A DNA stretch of 64,000 nt from Pseudomonadota bacterium (GCA_029572955.1 JAKPQE010000150.1:1-64000), one strand, 5' to 3'; shown: positions 18,603-28,575, counted from the first letter of the stretch. Made by a program: numbers and translations. Notes: generated by a model not told the origin, from the sequence alone.

Positions 18603-19361
18603 ATGTCCGCACTCGGCTGGCTGACGGCGCGGCCGGTCGCCCATCGCGGGCTGCACGAGGCTTCGCGGGGCATCATCGAGAACACCAGCTCGGCCTTCGC
18701 GGCGGCGATCGCGAACGGCTTTTCGATCGAGTGCGACGTGCAGCTCTCCGCCGACGGCGAGGCGATGGTCTTCCATGACAGTCGCCTCGACCGGCTGACG
18801 AGCGAGACCGGGCCGCTCGCCGAGCGCTCCGCCGCCGAGCTTCGCAAGGTCGCCTTCCGCGACACCGGCGACCGGATGCAGACCCTCGGCGAGCTCCTCG
18901 AACAGGTCGCCGGCAAGGTGACGCTCGTCGTCGAGATCAAGAGCCTGTGGACCGAGGCGCCGGGCCTTGCGGCCCGCGTCGCGGAACTCTGCGCCGGCTA
19001 TGACGGACCGGTCGCGGCGATGTCGTTCGATCCGCGGCCGATCGCGGCGCTTGCCGAGATCGCGCCGGGGCTTACCCGCGGCATCGTCGGCGAGCAGTAC
19101 CGGGATCTCGCCTACTGGAACCGCTACGGCCTCACCGCCTGGCAGCGCTTCCAGCTTCGCCACATGCTGCACGCCCACCGCTCGAGGCCGCAATTCGTCG
19201 CCTACGACATCGACGGCCTGCCCGCCGCCGCGCCGCTCGTGCTCCGGCGCCTCGGCCGGCCGCTGCTGACCTGGACGGTGCGCAGCGCCGAGCAGCGCGC
19301 CCGCGCCGCGCGCTATGCCGACCAGATGATCTTCGAGGGTTTCGTGCCCGGGACGCCTTGA
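18603..19361 (+). CDS. ugpQ: Glycerophosphodiester phosphodiesterase
   Basis: This 252-aa protein hydrolyses glycerophosphodiesters to glycerol-3-phosphate and an alcohol. It has VAHRGLHE (catalytic His), ENTSSAF, the metal ligands in IECDVQLSADGEAMVFHD (second catalytic His in FHD) and VEIKS. No signal peptide, so cytoplasmic. The C-terminal LTWTVRSAEQ matches the family. Likely in an operon with the neighbouring ridA-like and acyltransferase-like genes. Confidence 0.9.
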   Translation: MSALGWLTARPVAHRGLHEASRGIIENTSSAFAAAIANGFSIECDVQLSADGEAMVFHDSRLDRLTSETGPLAERSAAELRKVAFRDTGDRMQTLGELLEQVAGKVTLVVEIKSLWTEAPGLAARVAELCAGYDGPVAAMSFDPRPIAALAEIAPGLTRGIVGEQYRDLAYWNRYGLTAWQRFQLRHMLHAHRSRPQFVAYDIDGLPAAAPLVLRRLGRPLLTWTVRSAEQRARAARYADQMIFEGFVPGTP

Positions 19362-19418
19362 GATGGCGGCGCACTCCCTTACCTCCCCTCGCAGCGCAGC
19401 TCACTGGCGGGAACAGGC

Positions 19419-20603
19419 ATGACGGAACGGGCGATCACGGTCATTGCCGGTCTCGACGAGATCGGCAGGGAAGACTGGGACGCCTGCGCCAACCCGCAGG
19501 CCGCGACCGGCGGGCGCTACGACCCCTTCGTTTCCCACGATTTCCTTTCCGCCCTCGAGCGCTCGGGCTGCGTTGCCGGCGAGCATGGCTGGCTGCCGCA
19601 GCATCTCGTCCTCGACGGCCCGGACGGGCGCCCGGCCGCCGTCGCGCCGCTTTATCTCAAGGGCCATTCCTACGGCGAATACGTCTTCGACCATGCCTGG
19701 GCCGACGCCTGGCAGCGGGCCGGCGGGCGCTACTATCCGAAGCTCCAGATGTCGGTGCCGTTCACGCCGGTGACGGGCGGGCGGCTGCTGGTGCGCCCGA
19801 ACCCCGGCGCCGCCGAGGACCGGCGGCTGCTCGCCGCGGCCGCCGTCGAGCTTTGCCGGCGCCTCGGTGCTTCCTCGGTGCACGCGACCTTCCTCCTCCC
19901 CGAAGATGCCGAGACCTTCGCCGAGGCCGGCTGGCTCGCCCGCACCGACCGGCAGTTCCACTTCGTCAATGCCGGCTACAAGAGCTACGACGATTTCCTC
20001 GCCACCCTCGCCTCGCGCAAGCGCAAGGCCCTGAAGAAGGAGCGGCGCGAGGCACTCGCCGACGGCATCGCGATCGACTGGGTCGGCGGGCGCGACATCA
20101 CCGAGGCCCATCTCGACGATTTCTTCGAGTTCTATCTCGACACCAGCGGGCGCAAATGGGGCCGGGCCTATCTCAACCGGCGTTTCTTCTCGCTCCTTGC
20201 CGAAACGATGGCCGACAAGCTGCTCCTCGTCTTCGCCTCGCGCGGCGGCAAGCGCATCGCCGGCGCCCTCAACCTCATCGGCTCGGACGCACTCTACGGC
20301 CGCTACTGGGGCGCGATCGAGGACCAGCCGTTCCTGCATTTCGAGGTCTGCTACCACCAGGCGATCGACTATGCGATCGCCCATGGCCTCGAGCGCGTCG
20401 AGGCCGGCGCGCAGGGAACCCACAAGCTCGCCCGCGGCTATCTGCCGGTCGAGACGCGCTCGGCGCATTTCATCGCCGATGCGTCCCTGCGCCGGGCCGT
20501 CGCCGACTATCTCGTCCACGAGCGGGCGCATGTGGCGCTGGAAGCCGAGGCGCTGACGCAGGCCGGCCCCTACCGGCGCGGCGGCGACACGGCGACCCCT
20601 TGA
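19419..20603 (+). CDS. FemAB/GNAT-like acyltransferase (DUF482, peptidogalycan type)
   Basis: This 394-aa protein resembles the DUF482 GNAT-fold family, sometimes called peptidogalycan biosynthesis proteins. Seen: DPFVSHDFLSALERSGC, the conserved YYPKLQMSVPFTPVTGGRLL, ASRKRKALKKERREA and LHFEVCYHQAIDYAI...EAGAQGTHKLARGYLPVET. The acyl donor and acceptor are unknown. It precedes a HIT gene in the same direction. Confidence 0.8.
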   Translation: MTERAITVIAGLDEIGREDWDACANPQAATGGRYDPFVSHDFLSALERSGCVAGEHGWLPQHLVLDGPDGRPAAVAPLYLKGHSYGEYVFDHAWADAWQRAGGRYYPKLQMSVPFTPVTGGRLLVRPNPGAAEDRRLLAAAAVELCRRLGASSVHATFLLPEDAETFAEAGWLARTDRQFHFVNAGYKSYDDFLATLASRKRKALKKERREALADGIAIDWVGGRDITEAHLDDFFEFYLDTSGRKWGRAYLNRRFFSLLAETMADKLLLVFASRGGKRIAGALNLIGSDALYGRYWGAIEDQPFLHFEVCYHQAIDYAIAHGLERVEAGAQGTHKLARGYLPVETRSAHFIADASLRRAVADYLVHERAHVALEAEALTQAGPYRRGGDTATP

Positions 20604-20658
20604 CCCGCCCTGCCGCCCCTGAAACAACAGGCCGAACGGTTCTCATCGAGGGTGCGAC

Positions 20659-21087
20659 ATGGCTCCGGCATACGACAACGACAACGTCTTCGCGAAGATC
20701 CTGCGCGGCGAGATTCCGTCCCACAAGGTCTACGAGGACGAGCACAGCTACGCCTTCATGGACATCATGCCGCGCTGCGACGGCCATACGCTGATCATCC
20801 CGAAGAAGCCGGCGCGCAACCTTCTCGACGTCGAGTTCGACTCGCTCGGCCACACCATGGCGACGGTGCAGAAGATCGGCCGCGCCGTGATGAAGGCCTT
20901 CGCCGCCGACGGCATCTCGCTCTTGCAGTTCAACGAGCCGGCCGGCGGTCAGGTGGTGTTCCACCTGCATTTCCACATCGTGCCGCGCTTCGAGGGCGTC
21001 TCGATTCCGCCCTATACCGGCGAAATGGCCGACCACGCGGTTCTCGCCGCCAACGCCGAGAAGCTCCGCGCCGCGCTCGAGGGCTGA
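20659..21087 (+). CDS. HIT family protein (HINT-like)
   Basis: This 142-aa histidine-triad protein binds nucleotides and hydrolyses AMP-conjugates. The triad HLHFHIV is preceded by the FNEPAGGQVVFHLH segment typical of HINT proteins, and the N-terminus has the FAKILRGEIPSHKVYEDE start. A GAGGGT ribosome site precedes the ATG. It converges on the PAP2 gene. Confidence 0.92.
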   Translation: MAPAYDNDNVFAKILRGEIPSHKVYEDEHSYAFMDIMPRCDGHTLIIPKKPARNLLDVEFDSLGHTMATVQKIGRAVMKAFAADGISLLQFNEPAGGQVVFHLHFHIVPRFEGVSIPPYTGEMADHAVLAANAEKLRAALEG

Positions 21088-21102
21088 TTCTGCGGAAAGA
21101 TC

Positions 21103-22047
21103 CTATTCGGCCGGAACCGGCGCCGGGATGGCGGCGCCGGAGGCCCTGCTCGCCTCGCGGCGGGCGATCAGCGCCCGCAGCCCGAGCGACAGGCGGAACG
21201 AGACGAGGCCGAGGACGAGGCCGGCAAGGCCGTCGATCATGTGGTGGCCGCCGTCGATCGGCGTCGTCAGGATCATCGTGCCGTTGACGAGGACGACCGG
21301 CACGAGGAAGCGCGGCATGTCGCGCAGCGACAGCATCAGGATCGCGCCGAGCGCCACGTGATAGGACGGAAAGGCGATGAGGCCCTTCGGCTCGGCGAGC
21401 GAGAAGAGCACGGGCGCGCCGTCGCGCAGATCGAAGAAGGTCTGCTTGTAGGCGAGATCGACCAGCGGCCCGTTCTGCAGGTAGAACTCGGCCGGCGGCT
21501 TGTAGTAGGCGAGCGCCCCGCTCGCCGGCAGGAGGCCGGAGACGAGGATGGCGACGAGCGCGCCGATCATCACCGTCATCAGCATTTCCTCGGCGCGGTC
21601 GGCCTTGCCGATCAGCGGCAGTACGGCAACGGCGAGCGCGATCAGCGGCAGCGAGGAGAGATAGAACAGCGTCGAGAGATCGCCGAGCCAGGGCCGCGCA
21701 TTGACGAAGCCGACATAGGCCATCCAGTCGAAGCCGATGGCGGCATCGACCGCGACCAGGGTCTCGTCGATCGTGGGCAGGCCAAGGCTCGTCACGAGAT
21801 AGGAAAAGAGCGCCGTCGCCCCGGAAAACACCAGCAGGAACAGCGTCTCGCGGGCCATCGTCGCGAGCGCCGGCTCGCCCCGGCGCAAGGCGTAATAGGC
21901 CCAGACGAGCGCCAGCACCGGCGCGACGACGGCGAGCTGCACCGCGCCCGGCCAGTCGAAGCGGACGTTCGAGACGGAAATCCAGACGGCGTCGAGGACG
22001 ACGATCACGAGGATCATCGCGATCTTCACCCGGGCTTCGAGCTTCAT
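21103..22047 (-). CDS. PAP2-superfamily membrane phosphatase
   Basis: This 314-aa protein has about eight hydrophobic segments. It carries PAP2-type motifs near the C-terminus: IAFPSYHVALG (motif 2, PSxH) and TTPIDGGHHMIDGLAG (motif 3 with H and D of the relay). The arrangement matches the Aur1/Ipt1-like PAP2_3 branch, which acts on lipid phosphates or transfers phospho-head groups. The substrate is unknown. Convergent with the HIT gene. Confidence 0.8.
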   Translation of the reverse strand: MKLEARVKIAMILVIVVLDAVWISVSNVRFDWPGAVQLAVVAPVLALVWAYYALRRGEPALATMARETLFLLVFSGATALFSYLVTSLGLPTIDETLVAVDAAIGFDWMAYVGFVNARPWLGDLSTLFYLSSLPLIALAVAVLPLIGKADRAEEMLMTVMIGALVAILVSGLLPASGALAYYKPPAEFYLQNGPLVDLAYKQTFFDLRDGAPVLFSLAEPKGLIAFPSYHVALGAILMLSLRDMPRFLVPVVLVNGTMILTTPIDGGHHMIDGLAGLVLGLVSFRLSLGLRALIARREASRASGAAIPAPVPAE

Positions 22048-22110
22048 GCGGCCGCTCCGGCGCTTGCCTTCGATGGGCAGGACCTTAGCCGCGAGCGATT
22101 GAGATTCGGT

Positions 22111-22464
22111 TTAGAGGAGCAGCGAGCCGCCGACGAGAACGGCCTCGGCGGCAAGGATCGCGAGGAAGAGATTGCGGCGCACGCCCCAGAAGAAGCCCAT
22201 GCCGGCGGCGACGGCGGCAAGGGGCAGGGCCATCGGCGCGGCGGCGAGCGCCCCGCCGGGAAAGACGATCAGCTTGGCGATCACGCCGGCGACGAGCGCG
22301 GTCGCCACCGAGCGCACGAAGATCAGCGCCTCGCTCTCCTCGGTCAGCCGGTCCGAGAGAAAGACGCCGAGGAAGCGCCAGATGTCGGTGGCGAGCCAGC
22401 CGGCGACGAGGATGAAGACATAGGGCCACCAGGTGGCGTCGAGCGACCAGAAACCGGTGTTCAT
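22111..22464 (-). CDS. azlD: AzlD-family branched-chain amino acid exporter, small subunit
   Basis: This 117-aa hydrophobic protein has about four membrane segments. AzlD works with AzlC to export branched-chain amino acids or analogues. WPYVFILVAGWLATDIWRFLGVFL and FVRSVATALVAGVIAKLIVFP are family features. Its ATG overlaps the azlC stop by four bases (ATGA), showing translational coupling. Confidence 0.85.
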   Translation of the reverse strand: MNTGFWSLDATWWPYVFILVAGWLATDIWRFLGVFLSDRLTEESEALIFVRSVATALVAGVIAKLIVFPGGALAAAPMALPLAAVAAGMGFFWGVRRNLFLAILAAEAVLVGGSLLL

Positions 22465-23204
22465 CGGCGCCGCCTCCAGCGATGGACGAGGAAGGCGAGC
22501 GTGCCGGCGACGAGGCCGGTCCACATCAGATCGAATTCCGGCGCGACGAGGTGGAACACCGGCCCGAAGACGAGGCCGAGGGCGAGCGCCGCCCGGTCGG
22601 CGGTGAGCTGGGCCGCGGCCGAGAGCGAAATGAGGAAATAGACCGGCGTCAGGAAGGCGAGGCCGGCGGCGATCTGCGGCGGCACGACCGCGGCCATCAG
22701 GTAGCCGGTCGAGACGGCGCAGAGATTGAGGAGGATGAGGGTCGTGCCGAAACCGGCGAAATAGGGCACGCGGGCCGAGCGCGGCAGGGCCGGCAGCTTG
22801 CGCATGGCCTCGACCCAGGCGGTCACGGCGATGTAGTGCGACAGCCAGAGCAGCACGGCGCGCGGCGTCTTCTCGGTGCGCATCAGCGGCATCACCGACA
22901 TCGTCATCGGCAGGAGGCGGACCGAGGAGAGCGTCACGGCGGCGATCGTCGCGGCGATGCCGGTGCCCGCCGAGATCGCGCCGATGAGGACGATCTGCGC
23001 CGGCAGGGCCCAGACCATGCCGGTCATCACCACCGTGTGGCCGAGATCGAGCCCGGTATCGCGGGCAAGCGCGCCAAAGCCGATGAAGGCGGAGACGAGG
23101 ATCAGCGGCGGGACGGAGACGATGCCGGCGATGCCGCGCAGTACCCAGTACCGCGCGGGCCGCTCGACAGCATCTTCCTCGACGGAGCCGTGACGGTCCG
23201 ACAT
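22461..23204 (-). CDS. azlC: AzlC-family branched-chain amino acid exporter, large subunit
   Basis: This 247-aa membrane protein of the LIV-E family has about seven hydrophobic helices, including FIGFGALARDTGL, WALPAQIVLIGAISAG and LSSVRLLPMTMSVMP, all typical of AzlC. A GAGGGCAGGG ribosome site precedes the start. It is coupled to azlD. Confidence 0.88.
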   Translation of the reverse strand: MSDRHGSVEEDAVERPARYWVLRGIAGIVSVPPLILVSAFIGFGALARDTGLDLGHTVVMTGMVWALPAQIVLIGAISAGTGIAATIAAVTLSSVRLLPMTMSVMPLMRTEKTPRAVLLWLSHYIAVTAWVEAMRKLPALPRSARVPYFAGFGTTLILLNLCAVSTGYLMAAVVPPQIAAGLAFLTPVYFLISLSAAAQLTADRAALALGLVFGPVFHLVAPEFDLMWTGLVAGTLAFLVHRWRRRR

Positions 23205-23294
23205 GCCCCCTGCCCTCGATCCTTCGGAAAACGGGCAAACGGACCCGCTCGGATCCGCTCACCTCTCGTCACTCCGGCCGCCCGGCGGCCGGCG

Positions 23295-25763
23295 TCACTT
23301 CTTCGGGCGTGGCAGCTTGGGCACCGGGCTCTTGCCGCGCACCGGCTCGGCGGTCGGCTCGGGCTCCTTCGGCGGTGCCGGCTTCTTCTTCGCCGCGACC
23401 GGGGCCGCGCGGCGGCGCGGCTTGGCCTTGGCCTTCGGCTTCTTCTTGGCGACGTCCGGGTCGGTCTTCGGCTTGACCCGCACATCCTCGACGGCCTCGA
23501 GCTTCAGGCCCTTCTTGCCGTCGACCTCCTCGAGATCGACGCGGACCGTGCCGCCCTTGACGAGACGGCCGAACAGCACCTCGTCGGCGAGCGGCTTCTT
23601 GATGTGCTCCTGGATGACGCGGCCGAGCGGCCGGGCACCCATGCGCTCGTCGTAGCCCTCGGTGGCGAGCCAGGCGGTCGCCGCGTCGGAAAGCTCGAAG
23701 GTGACGCCGCGGTCGGCGAGCTGGGCCTCGAGCTGCATGACGAACTTCTCGACGACCCGGCGCACGACCTCGGCCGGCAGGCTGTCGAAGGCGATGATGG
23801 CGTCGAGACGGTTGCGGAATTCCGGCGTGAACAGCCGGTTGATCGCCTCGGTGTCGTCGCCCTCGCGCTTCTTCTGGCTGAAGCCCATCGGCGCACGGGC
23901 CATGTCGGAGGCGCCCGCATTCGTCGTCATGATGATGATGACATTGCGGAAATCGACCTGCTTGCCGTTGTGGTCGGTGAGCTTGCCGTGGTCCATGACC
24001 TGCAACAGGATGTTGAAGAGGTCGGGATGGGCCTTCTCGATCTCGTCGAGCAGCAGCACGCAATAGGGGTGCTGGTCGACGCCGTCGGTCAGAAGGCCGC
24101 CCTGGTCGAAGCCGACATAGCCCGGAGGCGCGCCGATCAGCCGCGAGACGGTGTGGCGCTCCATGTATTCGGACATGTCGAAGCGCAGCAGCTCGATGCC
24201 GAGGCTCTCGGCGAGCTGGCGGGCGACCTCGGTCTTGCCGACGCCGGTCGGGCCGGAGAAGAGATAGCTGCCGATCGGCTTTTCCGGCTCGCGCAGGCCG
24301 GCGCGGGCGAGCTTGATCGCCGCCGAGAGGGCCTCGATCGCCTTGTCCTGACCGTAGACCACGCGCTTCAGATTGGCCTCGAGGCTCTGCAGCATCTCCG
24401 CGTCGTCCTTGGAGACGGTCTTGGGCGGAATGCGGGCCATGGTCGCGACGGTCGCCTCGATCTCCTTGAGGCCGATCGTCTTCTTGCGCCGCGACTCGGG
24501 CAGCAGCTTCTGCGAGGCGCCGGTCTCGTCGATGACGTCGATCGCCTTGTCGGGCAGCTTGCGGTCGTGAATGTAGCGGGCCGCGAGCTCGACGGCGCCC
24601 TTGATGGCGTCGCCGGTGTAGCGAACCTTGTGGTAGTCCTCGTAATAGGGCTTCAGGCCCTTCAGGATCTCGATCGCATCCTCGACGCTCGGCTCGTTGA
24701 CGTCGATCTTCTGGAAGCGCCGGAGCAGCGCCCGATCCTTCTCGAAGAACTGGCGGAACTCCTTGTAGGTGGTCGAGCCGATGCAGCGGATCGTGCCGCT
24801 CTGCAGGGCGGGCTTCAGCAGGTTCGAGGCATCCATCGCGCCGCCCGAGGTGGCGCCGGCGCCGATCACCGTGTGGATCTCGTCGATGAACATGATCGCG
24901 CCGGGATAATCCTCGATCTCCTTGACGACCTGCTTCAGCCGCTCCTCGAAATCGCCGCGATAGCGCGTGCCGGCGAGCAGCGAGCCCATGTCGAGGGCGA
25001 AGATCGTGGAATCGGTGAGCACGTCCGGCACCTCGTTGCGGACGATACGGCGGGCGAGGCCCTCGGCGATCGCCGTCTTGCCGACACCGGGGTCGCCGAC
25101 GAGCAGCGGGTTGTTCTTCTGGCGCCGGCACAGCACCTGGATGGCGCGGCTGATCTCGCTGTCGCGGCCGATCAGCGGATCGATGCGGCCCTCGCGCGCC
25201 TTGTCGTTGAGATTGACGCAATAGGCGTCGAGCGCGTCGGACTTCTTGGTCGGGCCTTCGGTCTCGTCGGTCGTGGCGGCCTCCTCGTCGACGCCGCGCA
25301 CCGCCTTGGTGTCGGACAGGCCCGGCCGCTTGGCGATGCCGTGGCTGATGTAGTTGACCGCGTCGAAGCGGGTCATGTCCTGCTCCTGCAGGAAATAGGC
25401 GGCATGGCTCTCGCGCTCGGCGAAGATCGCGACGAGCACGTTGGCGCCGGTGACTTCCTCGCGGCCCGACGACTGGACATGGATGACGGCGCGCTGGATC
25501 ACGCGCTGGAAGCCGGCGGTCGGCTTGGCCTCCTCGCCGGCATTGGCGACCATCGGGTCGAGCTCGGTCTCGACATAGTCGGTGAGGTTGCGGCGCAGCA
25601 GGTCGAGATCGACGTTGCAGGCGCGCATCACCGCGGCCGCGTCCTGATCGTCGAGCAGGGCCAGCAGGAGATGCTCGAGCGTGGCGAACTCGTGCGCCCG
25701 CGCGGTGGCGAGGGCGAGCGCCTGATGAACGGTCTTCTCAAGGCTGCGAGAAAAAGACGGCAC
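23295..25763 (-). CDS. clpA: ATP-dependent Clp protease ATP-binding subunit ClpA, with basic C-terminal tail
   Basis: This 822-aa AAA+ unfoldase feeds substrates to ClpP. It has the ClpS-binding N-domain (1-145), AAA module 1 (Walker [10 protein letters not shown], Walker B IMFIDEIH) and AAA module 2 ([19 protein letters not shown]). The core ends near residue 760 and is followed by about 60 residues rich in Lys, Pro and Ala ([16 protein letters not shown]...), longer than in E. coli ClpA (758 aa). The adaptor clpS lies just upstream (9-base gap). Confidence 0.95.
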   Translation of the reverse strand: MPSFSRSLEKTVHQALALATARAHEFATLEHLLLALLDDQDAAAVMRACNVDLDLLRRNLTDYVETELDPMVANAGEEAKPTAGFQRVIQRAVIHVQSSGREEVTGANVLVAIFAERESHAAYFLQEQDMTRFDAVNYISHGIAKRPGLSDTKAVRGVDEEAATTDETEGPTKKSDALDAYCVNLNDKAREGRIDPLIGRDSEISRAIQVLCRRQKNNPLLVGDPGVGKTAIAEGLARRIVRNEVPDVLTDSTIFALDMGSLLAGTRYRGDFEERLKQVVKEIEDYPGAIMFIDEIHTVIGAGATSGGAMDASNLLKPALQSGTIRCIGSTTYKEFRQFFEKDRALLRRFQKIDVNEPSVEDAIEILKGLKPYYEDYHKVRYTGDAIKGAVELAARYIHDRKLPDKAIDVIDETGASQKLLPESRRKKTIGLKEIEATVATMARIPPKTVSKDDAEMLQSLEANLKRVVYGQDKAIEALSAAIKLARAGLREPEKPIGSYLFSGPTGVGKTEVARQLAESLGIELLRFDMSEYMERHTVSRLIGAPPGYVGFDQGGLLTDGVDQHPYCVLLLDEIEKAHPDLFNILLQVMDHGKLTDHNGKQVDFRNVIIIMTTNAGASDMARAPMGFSQKKREGDDTEAINRLFTPEFRNRLDAIIAFDSLPAEVVRRVVEKFVMQLEAQLADRGVTFELSDAATAWLATEGYDERMGARPLGRVIQEHIKKPLADEVLFGRLVKGGTVRVDLEEVDGKKGLKLEAVEDVRVKPKTDPDVAKKKPKAKAKPRRRAAPVAAKKKPAPPKEPEPTAEPVRGKSPVPKLPRPKK

Positions 25764-25772
25764 GGCTCGACC

Positions 25773-26111
25773 TCACTTTTTTTCCATGACGCATTGAAGC
25801 GGATGCTGATGCCTGCGCGAGAAATCCATCACCTGGGTCACCTTCGTCTCGGCGATCTCGTAGGTGAAAATTCCGCACTCCCCGACCCCGTTGTGATGGA
25901 CATGCAGCATGATCTGCGTGGCCTCGTCGCGGTTCTTCTGGAAGAACCGCTCCAGCACATGGATGACGAACTCCATGGGCGTGTAGTCGTCGTTGAGCAG
26001 CAGCACGCGGTACATCGACGGGCGCTTGGTCTTGGGCCGGATCTTGGTGACGATTTCCGTGCCGCGACCGTGATCCCCGTCACCGTTGTCGCCGCCGTTC
26101 CCCCTGCTCAT
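25773..26111 (-). CDS. clpS: ATP-dependent Clp protease adaptor ClpS
   Basis: This protein (112 aa from the ATG at 26111) is the N-degron adaptor that delivers substrates to ClpA. The core [30 protein letters not shown] and [19 protein letters not shown] is complete, and the Gly/Asp-rich N-terminal extension is typical of rhizobial ClpS. The start is uncertain: an in-frame ATG at 26129 would add six residues, and neither has a good ribosome site. Confidence 0.92.
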   Translation of the reverse strand: MSRGNGGDNGDGDHGRGTEIVTKIRPKTKRPSMYRVLLLNDDYTPMEFVIHVLERFFQKNRDEATQIMLHVHHNGVGECGIFTYEIAETKVTQVMDFSRRHQHPLQCVMEKK

Positions 26112-26334
26112 GTTCGTTTCGTGTCGCATCAAATGCCAGCTTGTCACACTTTGCGGCCCACCCGCACCGCGGCACCCGACCGACCATCGGTCGTTCCCTC
26201 GGGGCCTTGCGAATCCGGGACGGACCACACTGCCAATAATCTAGGACCAAGTTTGGGAATTGTAAGGCCAACAATGCCCGGCGCAATCGCTTCACGGCGA
26301 CGGGCGGCGGCGGCGGCGCCCCGAAACGCAAGAA

Positions 26335-26354
26335 GCCCGGTCTTTCGACCGGGC
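26335..26354 (-). terminator. Phasin gene terminator
   Basis: GCCCGGTC (26335-26342) and GACCGGGC (26347-26354) form an 8-bp stem with a TTTC loop. On the minus strand it is followed by TTCTTG, about 80 bases after the phasin stop. Confidence 0.65.
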
Positions 26355-26433
26355 CTCGAGCAGCGCTCACTCACCGAGGAGGGCGCAATCGTGATCGCCG
26401 TGCCGCCAGCGGCGGCCCCTGAAAAGCCAGGGA

Positions 26434-26766
26434 TTACTTGCCGTTCTTGGAGACCATCACCTCGAAGGGCTTGTAGGCCTCCTTGGCGAGGTCGGCATAC
26501 ATCTCGCCGAGCTTGGTCACTTCGGCGACGTAGCCCTCATAGGCGGTCTTGGCATAGGCGGTCTGGATCTCGACGGCCTTGTCGACGCTCTTGGCGCCCA
26601 TCAGCTTCTCGAGGACGGCCGAGCCTTCTTCGAACGACTTCTTGGAGTAGTCGGCGGCCTCGGTGGCGATCGCCTGCAGGCCTTTGGACATGGCGCCGAA
26701 CGCCTTCATGGCCAGATCCGCATTCTCGCCGCCGATCTTCTGGAAGTCCTGAATCTTGTCCATCAT
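26434..26766 (-). CDS. Phasin family protein
   Basis: This 110-aa, helical, amphipathic protein resembles small phasins (phasin_2 type), which coat polyhydroxyalkanoate granules or act as chaperone-like surface proteins. The repeated AK/AE heptad pattern (ENADLAMKAFGAMSKGLQAIATEA, AYAKTAYEGYVAEVTKLGEMYADLAKEAYKPFE) is characteristic. The ATG at 26766 is 8 bases after AGGAGG. The preceding region carries a triple TGCACTGC array suggesting PhaR-type control. No PHA synthase is in the window. Confidence 0.85.
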   Translation of the reverse strand: MMDKIQDFQKIGGENADLAMKAFGAMSKGLQAIATEAADYSKKSFEEGSAVLEKLMGAKSVDKAVEIQTAYAKTAYEGYVAEVTKLGEMYADLAKEAYKPFEVMVSKNGK

Positions 26767-26834
26767 GATGAAGCCCTCCTCGCAGGCACCGACCCTCGTC
26801 CCGAACGGATTTCGGCAGTACGGCGCGTTCATGT

Positions 26835-26894
26835 TGCACTGCGGTAAACATAGCTGCACTGCACAATCGCGTCAAGATTTTTTTTGCACTGCAA
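26835..26894. promoter_or_regulatory. Triple TGCACTGC operator-like array upstream of the phasin gene
   Basis: The 8-mer TGCACTGC occurs at 26835-26842, 26855-26862 and 26885-26892, spaced 20 and 30 bases start to start (two and three helical turns). The last copy is the perfect palindrome TTGCACTGCAA (26884-26894). PHA regulators of the PhaR family bind TGC-rich sites upstream of phasin genes. The assignment to PhaR is inference. Confidence 0.6.
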
Positions 26895-27129
26895 CATCGC
26901 TCGCATTTCGCTCGCCGACTTTACGGAATGGTAACCGCGATGCCGCTAGCGTGCCCCCGATCGACGGACGGACTTGCGACGGTCGGTGCGGCGCGACGCC
27001 ACCGACTGAAAAGGCCGATCGGGCCGTTCCGGGTACCGGACGGTGTGCGTAACGGCGCCGTCGCCTTTCGTTCGCGATCGCGTTGATAGTCGAGGTGGAG
27101 GTCGGGTCCCGAGGCCCGCCCGCCGTCAG
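26895..27129. other. Divergent phasin / carboxypeptidase intergenic region
   Basis: After the TGC array an AT-rich stretch gives way to GC-rich sequence up to the carboxypeptidase ATG. An in-frame upstream start at 27043 would add a 29-residue, Arg/Pro-rich N-terminus with no conserved features. No other gene or clear promoter pair was seen. Confidence 0.5.
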
Positions 27130-28575
27130 ATGGGTGGTTCAGTCGTGGTGTACGGTAGTGTGGCGCGCGTTTTGCGCCGGGTCGGACAGAATGTCCTTGT
27201 TGCCGCCGTGGCCTTCGTTGTGGCCGGAGCGCTGTCGGTCGGGTCGGTTTCCCAGGCCAGGGCCGATTCCAAATATGCCTCGATCGTGATCGACACCAAG
27301 ACCGGCAAGGTGCTGCAGGCGACCAATGCCGACGACCTGCGCTATCCGGCCTCGCTCACCAAGATCATGACCCTCTACGTGCTGTTCGAGCAGCTCGAGG
27401 CCGGCAAGGTCTCGCTCGATACGCAGATGAAGGTCTCCAAGCACGCCTCGCTGCAGGCGCCTTCCAAGCTCGGCCTCAAGCCCGGCCAGACGATCAAGGT
27501 GCGCGACGCGATCCGCGCGCTCGTCACCAAGTCGGCCAACGACGTCGCCGCGGTCGTCGCCGAGCATGTCGGCGGCACGGAATCGAATTTCGCCGCGATC
27601 ATGACGAAGAAGGCGCGTGCGCTCGGCATGAGCCGCACGACCTATCGCAACGCCTCGGGCCTGCCCAACCCGGAACAGCGCACCACGGCCCGCGACCAGG
27701 CCCTGCTCGGCCGCGCGATCCAGGAACATTTCCCGAGCTACTACAAGTTCTTCGCGACCCGCAGCTTCTCCTACAAGGGACGCTCCTACGCCAATCACAA
27801 CCGGCTGCTCGGCCGGGTGCGCGGCGTCGACGGCATCAAGACCGGCTACACCCGGGCTTCCGGCTTCAACCTCGTGTCCTCGGTGAAGCGCGGTCCGCGC
27901 CACATCGTCGCCGTCGTCATGGGCGGCAAGACCGGCCGCAGCCGCGATGCGCAGATGGCCGCCCTGATCAAGAAGCATGTCGGCCGCGCCTCGTCCGGCA
28001 AGCGGACCGCGCCGCTGATCGCCCGCGCCGGCGGCGTCAAGGTGCCGACGCCGAGCCCGGCGCCGCTGATGGCCTCGGCCGTGCCGGTGCCCGCACCGGC
28101 GCCGGCGCCGGTGGCGGTCGCCGCGCTCGCCCCGATGCCCTCGGCCCGCCCGACCATCGAGCAGAAGATCGCCGAGGGCGCCGACATGCCGGTGCCGCAG
28201 GCACGCCCCGACGAGACCACCGGCAGCATCGCCGAAAGCCCCGAGGCGGCCGTCGAGATCGCATCCGGCTCGGCCGGTCGCGACAACAGCAAGGCGACGC
28301 ATCTGGCGGCCTACGCCCCGGCCACCCGGGCCGGCTGGGTGATCCAGATCGCGGCCGTCGCAGACGAAGGCGACGCCCACCAGCTGCTCGACGAGGCTCG
28401 CGCCGCCTCGCGCCGGCATCTGGCCAAGGCCTCCCCCTATACCGAGAAGGTCTCGAAGGGCGACACCACGCTCTATCGGGCCCGGTTCGCCGGCTTCGAC
28501 AACAAGGCGAAGGCCTGGGCGGCGTGCAAGGATCTGAAGCAGAAGGATATCGCGTGTCTGGCCCTGCCCCAGTAA
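27130..28575 (+). CDS. D-alanyl-D-alanine carboxypeptidase (PBP5/DacF type) with C-terminal SPOR domain
   Basis: This 481-aa exported protein trims the terminal D-Ala of peptidoglycan stem peptides. It has a signal peptide (residues 18-46), then the SxxK (S75-LT-K78), SxN (S135-A-N137) and KTG (237-239) active-site motifs. A Pro/Ala-rich linker (about 310-400) leads to a C-terminal SPOR-type domain (about 405-480, AGWVIQIAAVADEGDAHQLL), which binds denuded septal glycans and would target the enzyme to the division site. Next to mipZ, as expected for a division-linked enzyme. Confidence 0.92.
   Translation: MGGSVVVYGSVARVLRRVGQNVLVAAVAFVVAGALSVGSVSQARADSKYASIVIDTKTGKVLQATNADDLRYPASLTKIMTLYVLFEQLEAGKVSLDTQMKVSKHASLQAPSKLGLKPGQTIKVRDAIRALVTKSANDVAAVVAEHVGGTESNFAAIMTKKARALGMSRTTYRNASGLPNPEQRTTARDQALLGRAIQEHFPSYYKFFATRSFSYKGRSYANHNRLLGRVRGVDGIKTGYTRASGFNLVSSVKRGPRHIVAVVMGGKTGRSRDAQMAALIKKHVGRASSGKRTAPLIARAGGVKVPTPSPAPLMASAVPVPAPAPAPVAVAALAPMPSARPTIEQKIAEGADMPVPQARPDETTGSIAESPEAAVEIASGSAGRDNSKATHLAAYAPATRAGWVIQIAAVADEGDAHQLLDEARAASRRHLAKASPYTEKVSKGDTTLYRARFAGFDNKAKAWAACKDLKQKDIACLALPQ

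Noticed and set aside
22482..26768. 1428-codon plus-strand frame opposite azlC, clpA and clpS
   Set aside because: A coding shadow of three recognised genes; it crosses several intergenic gaps and has no ribosome site.
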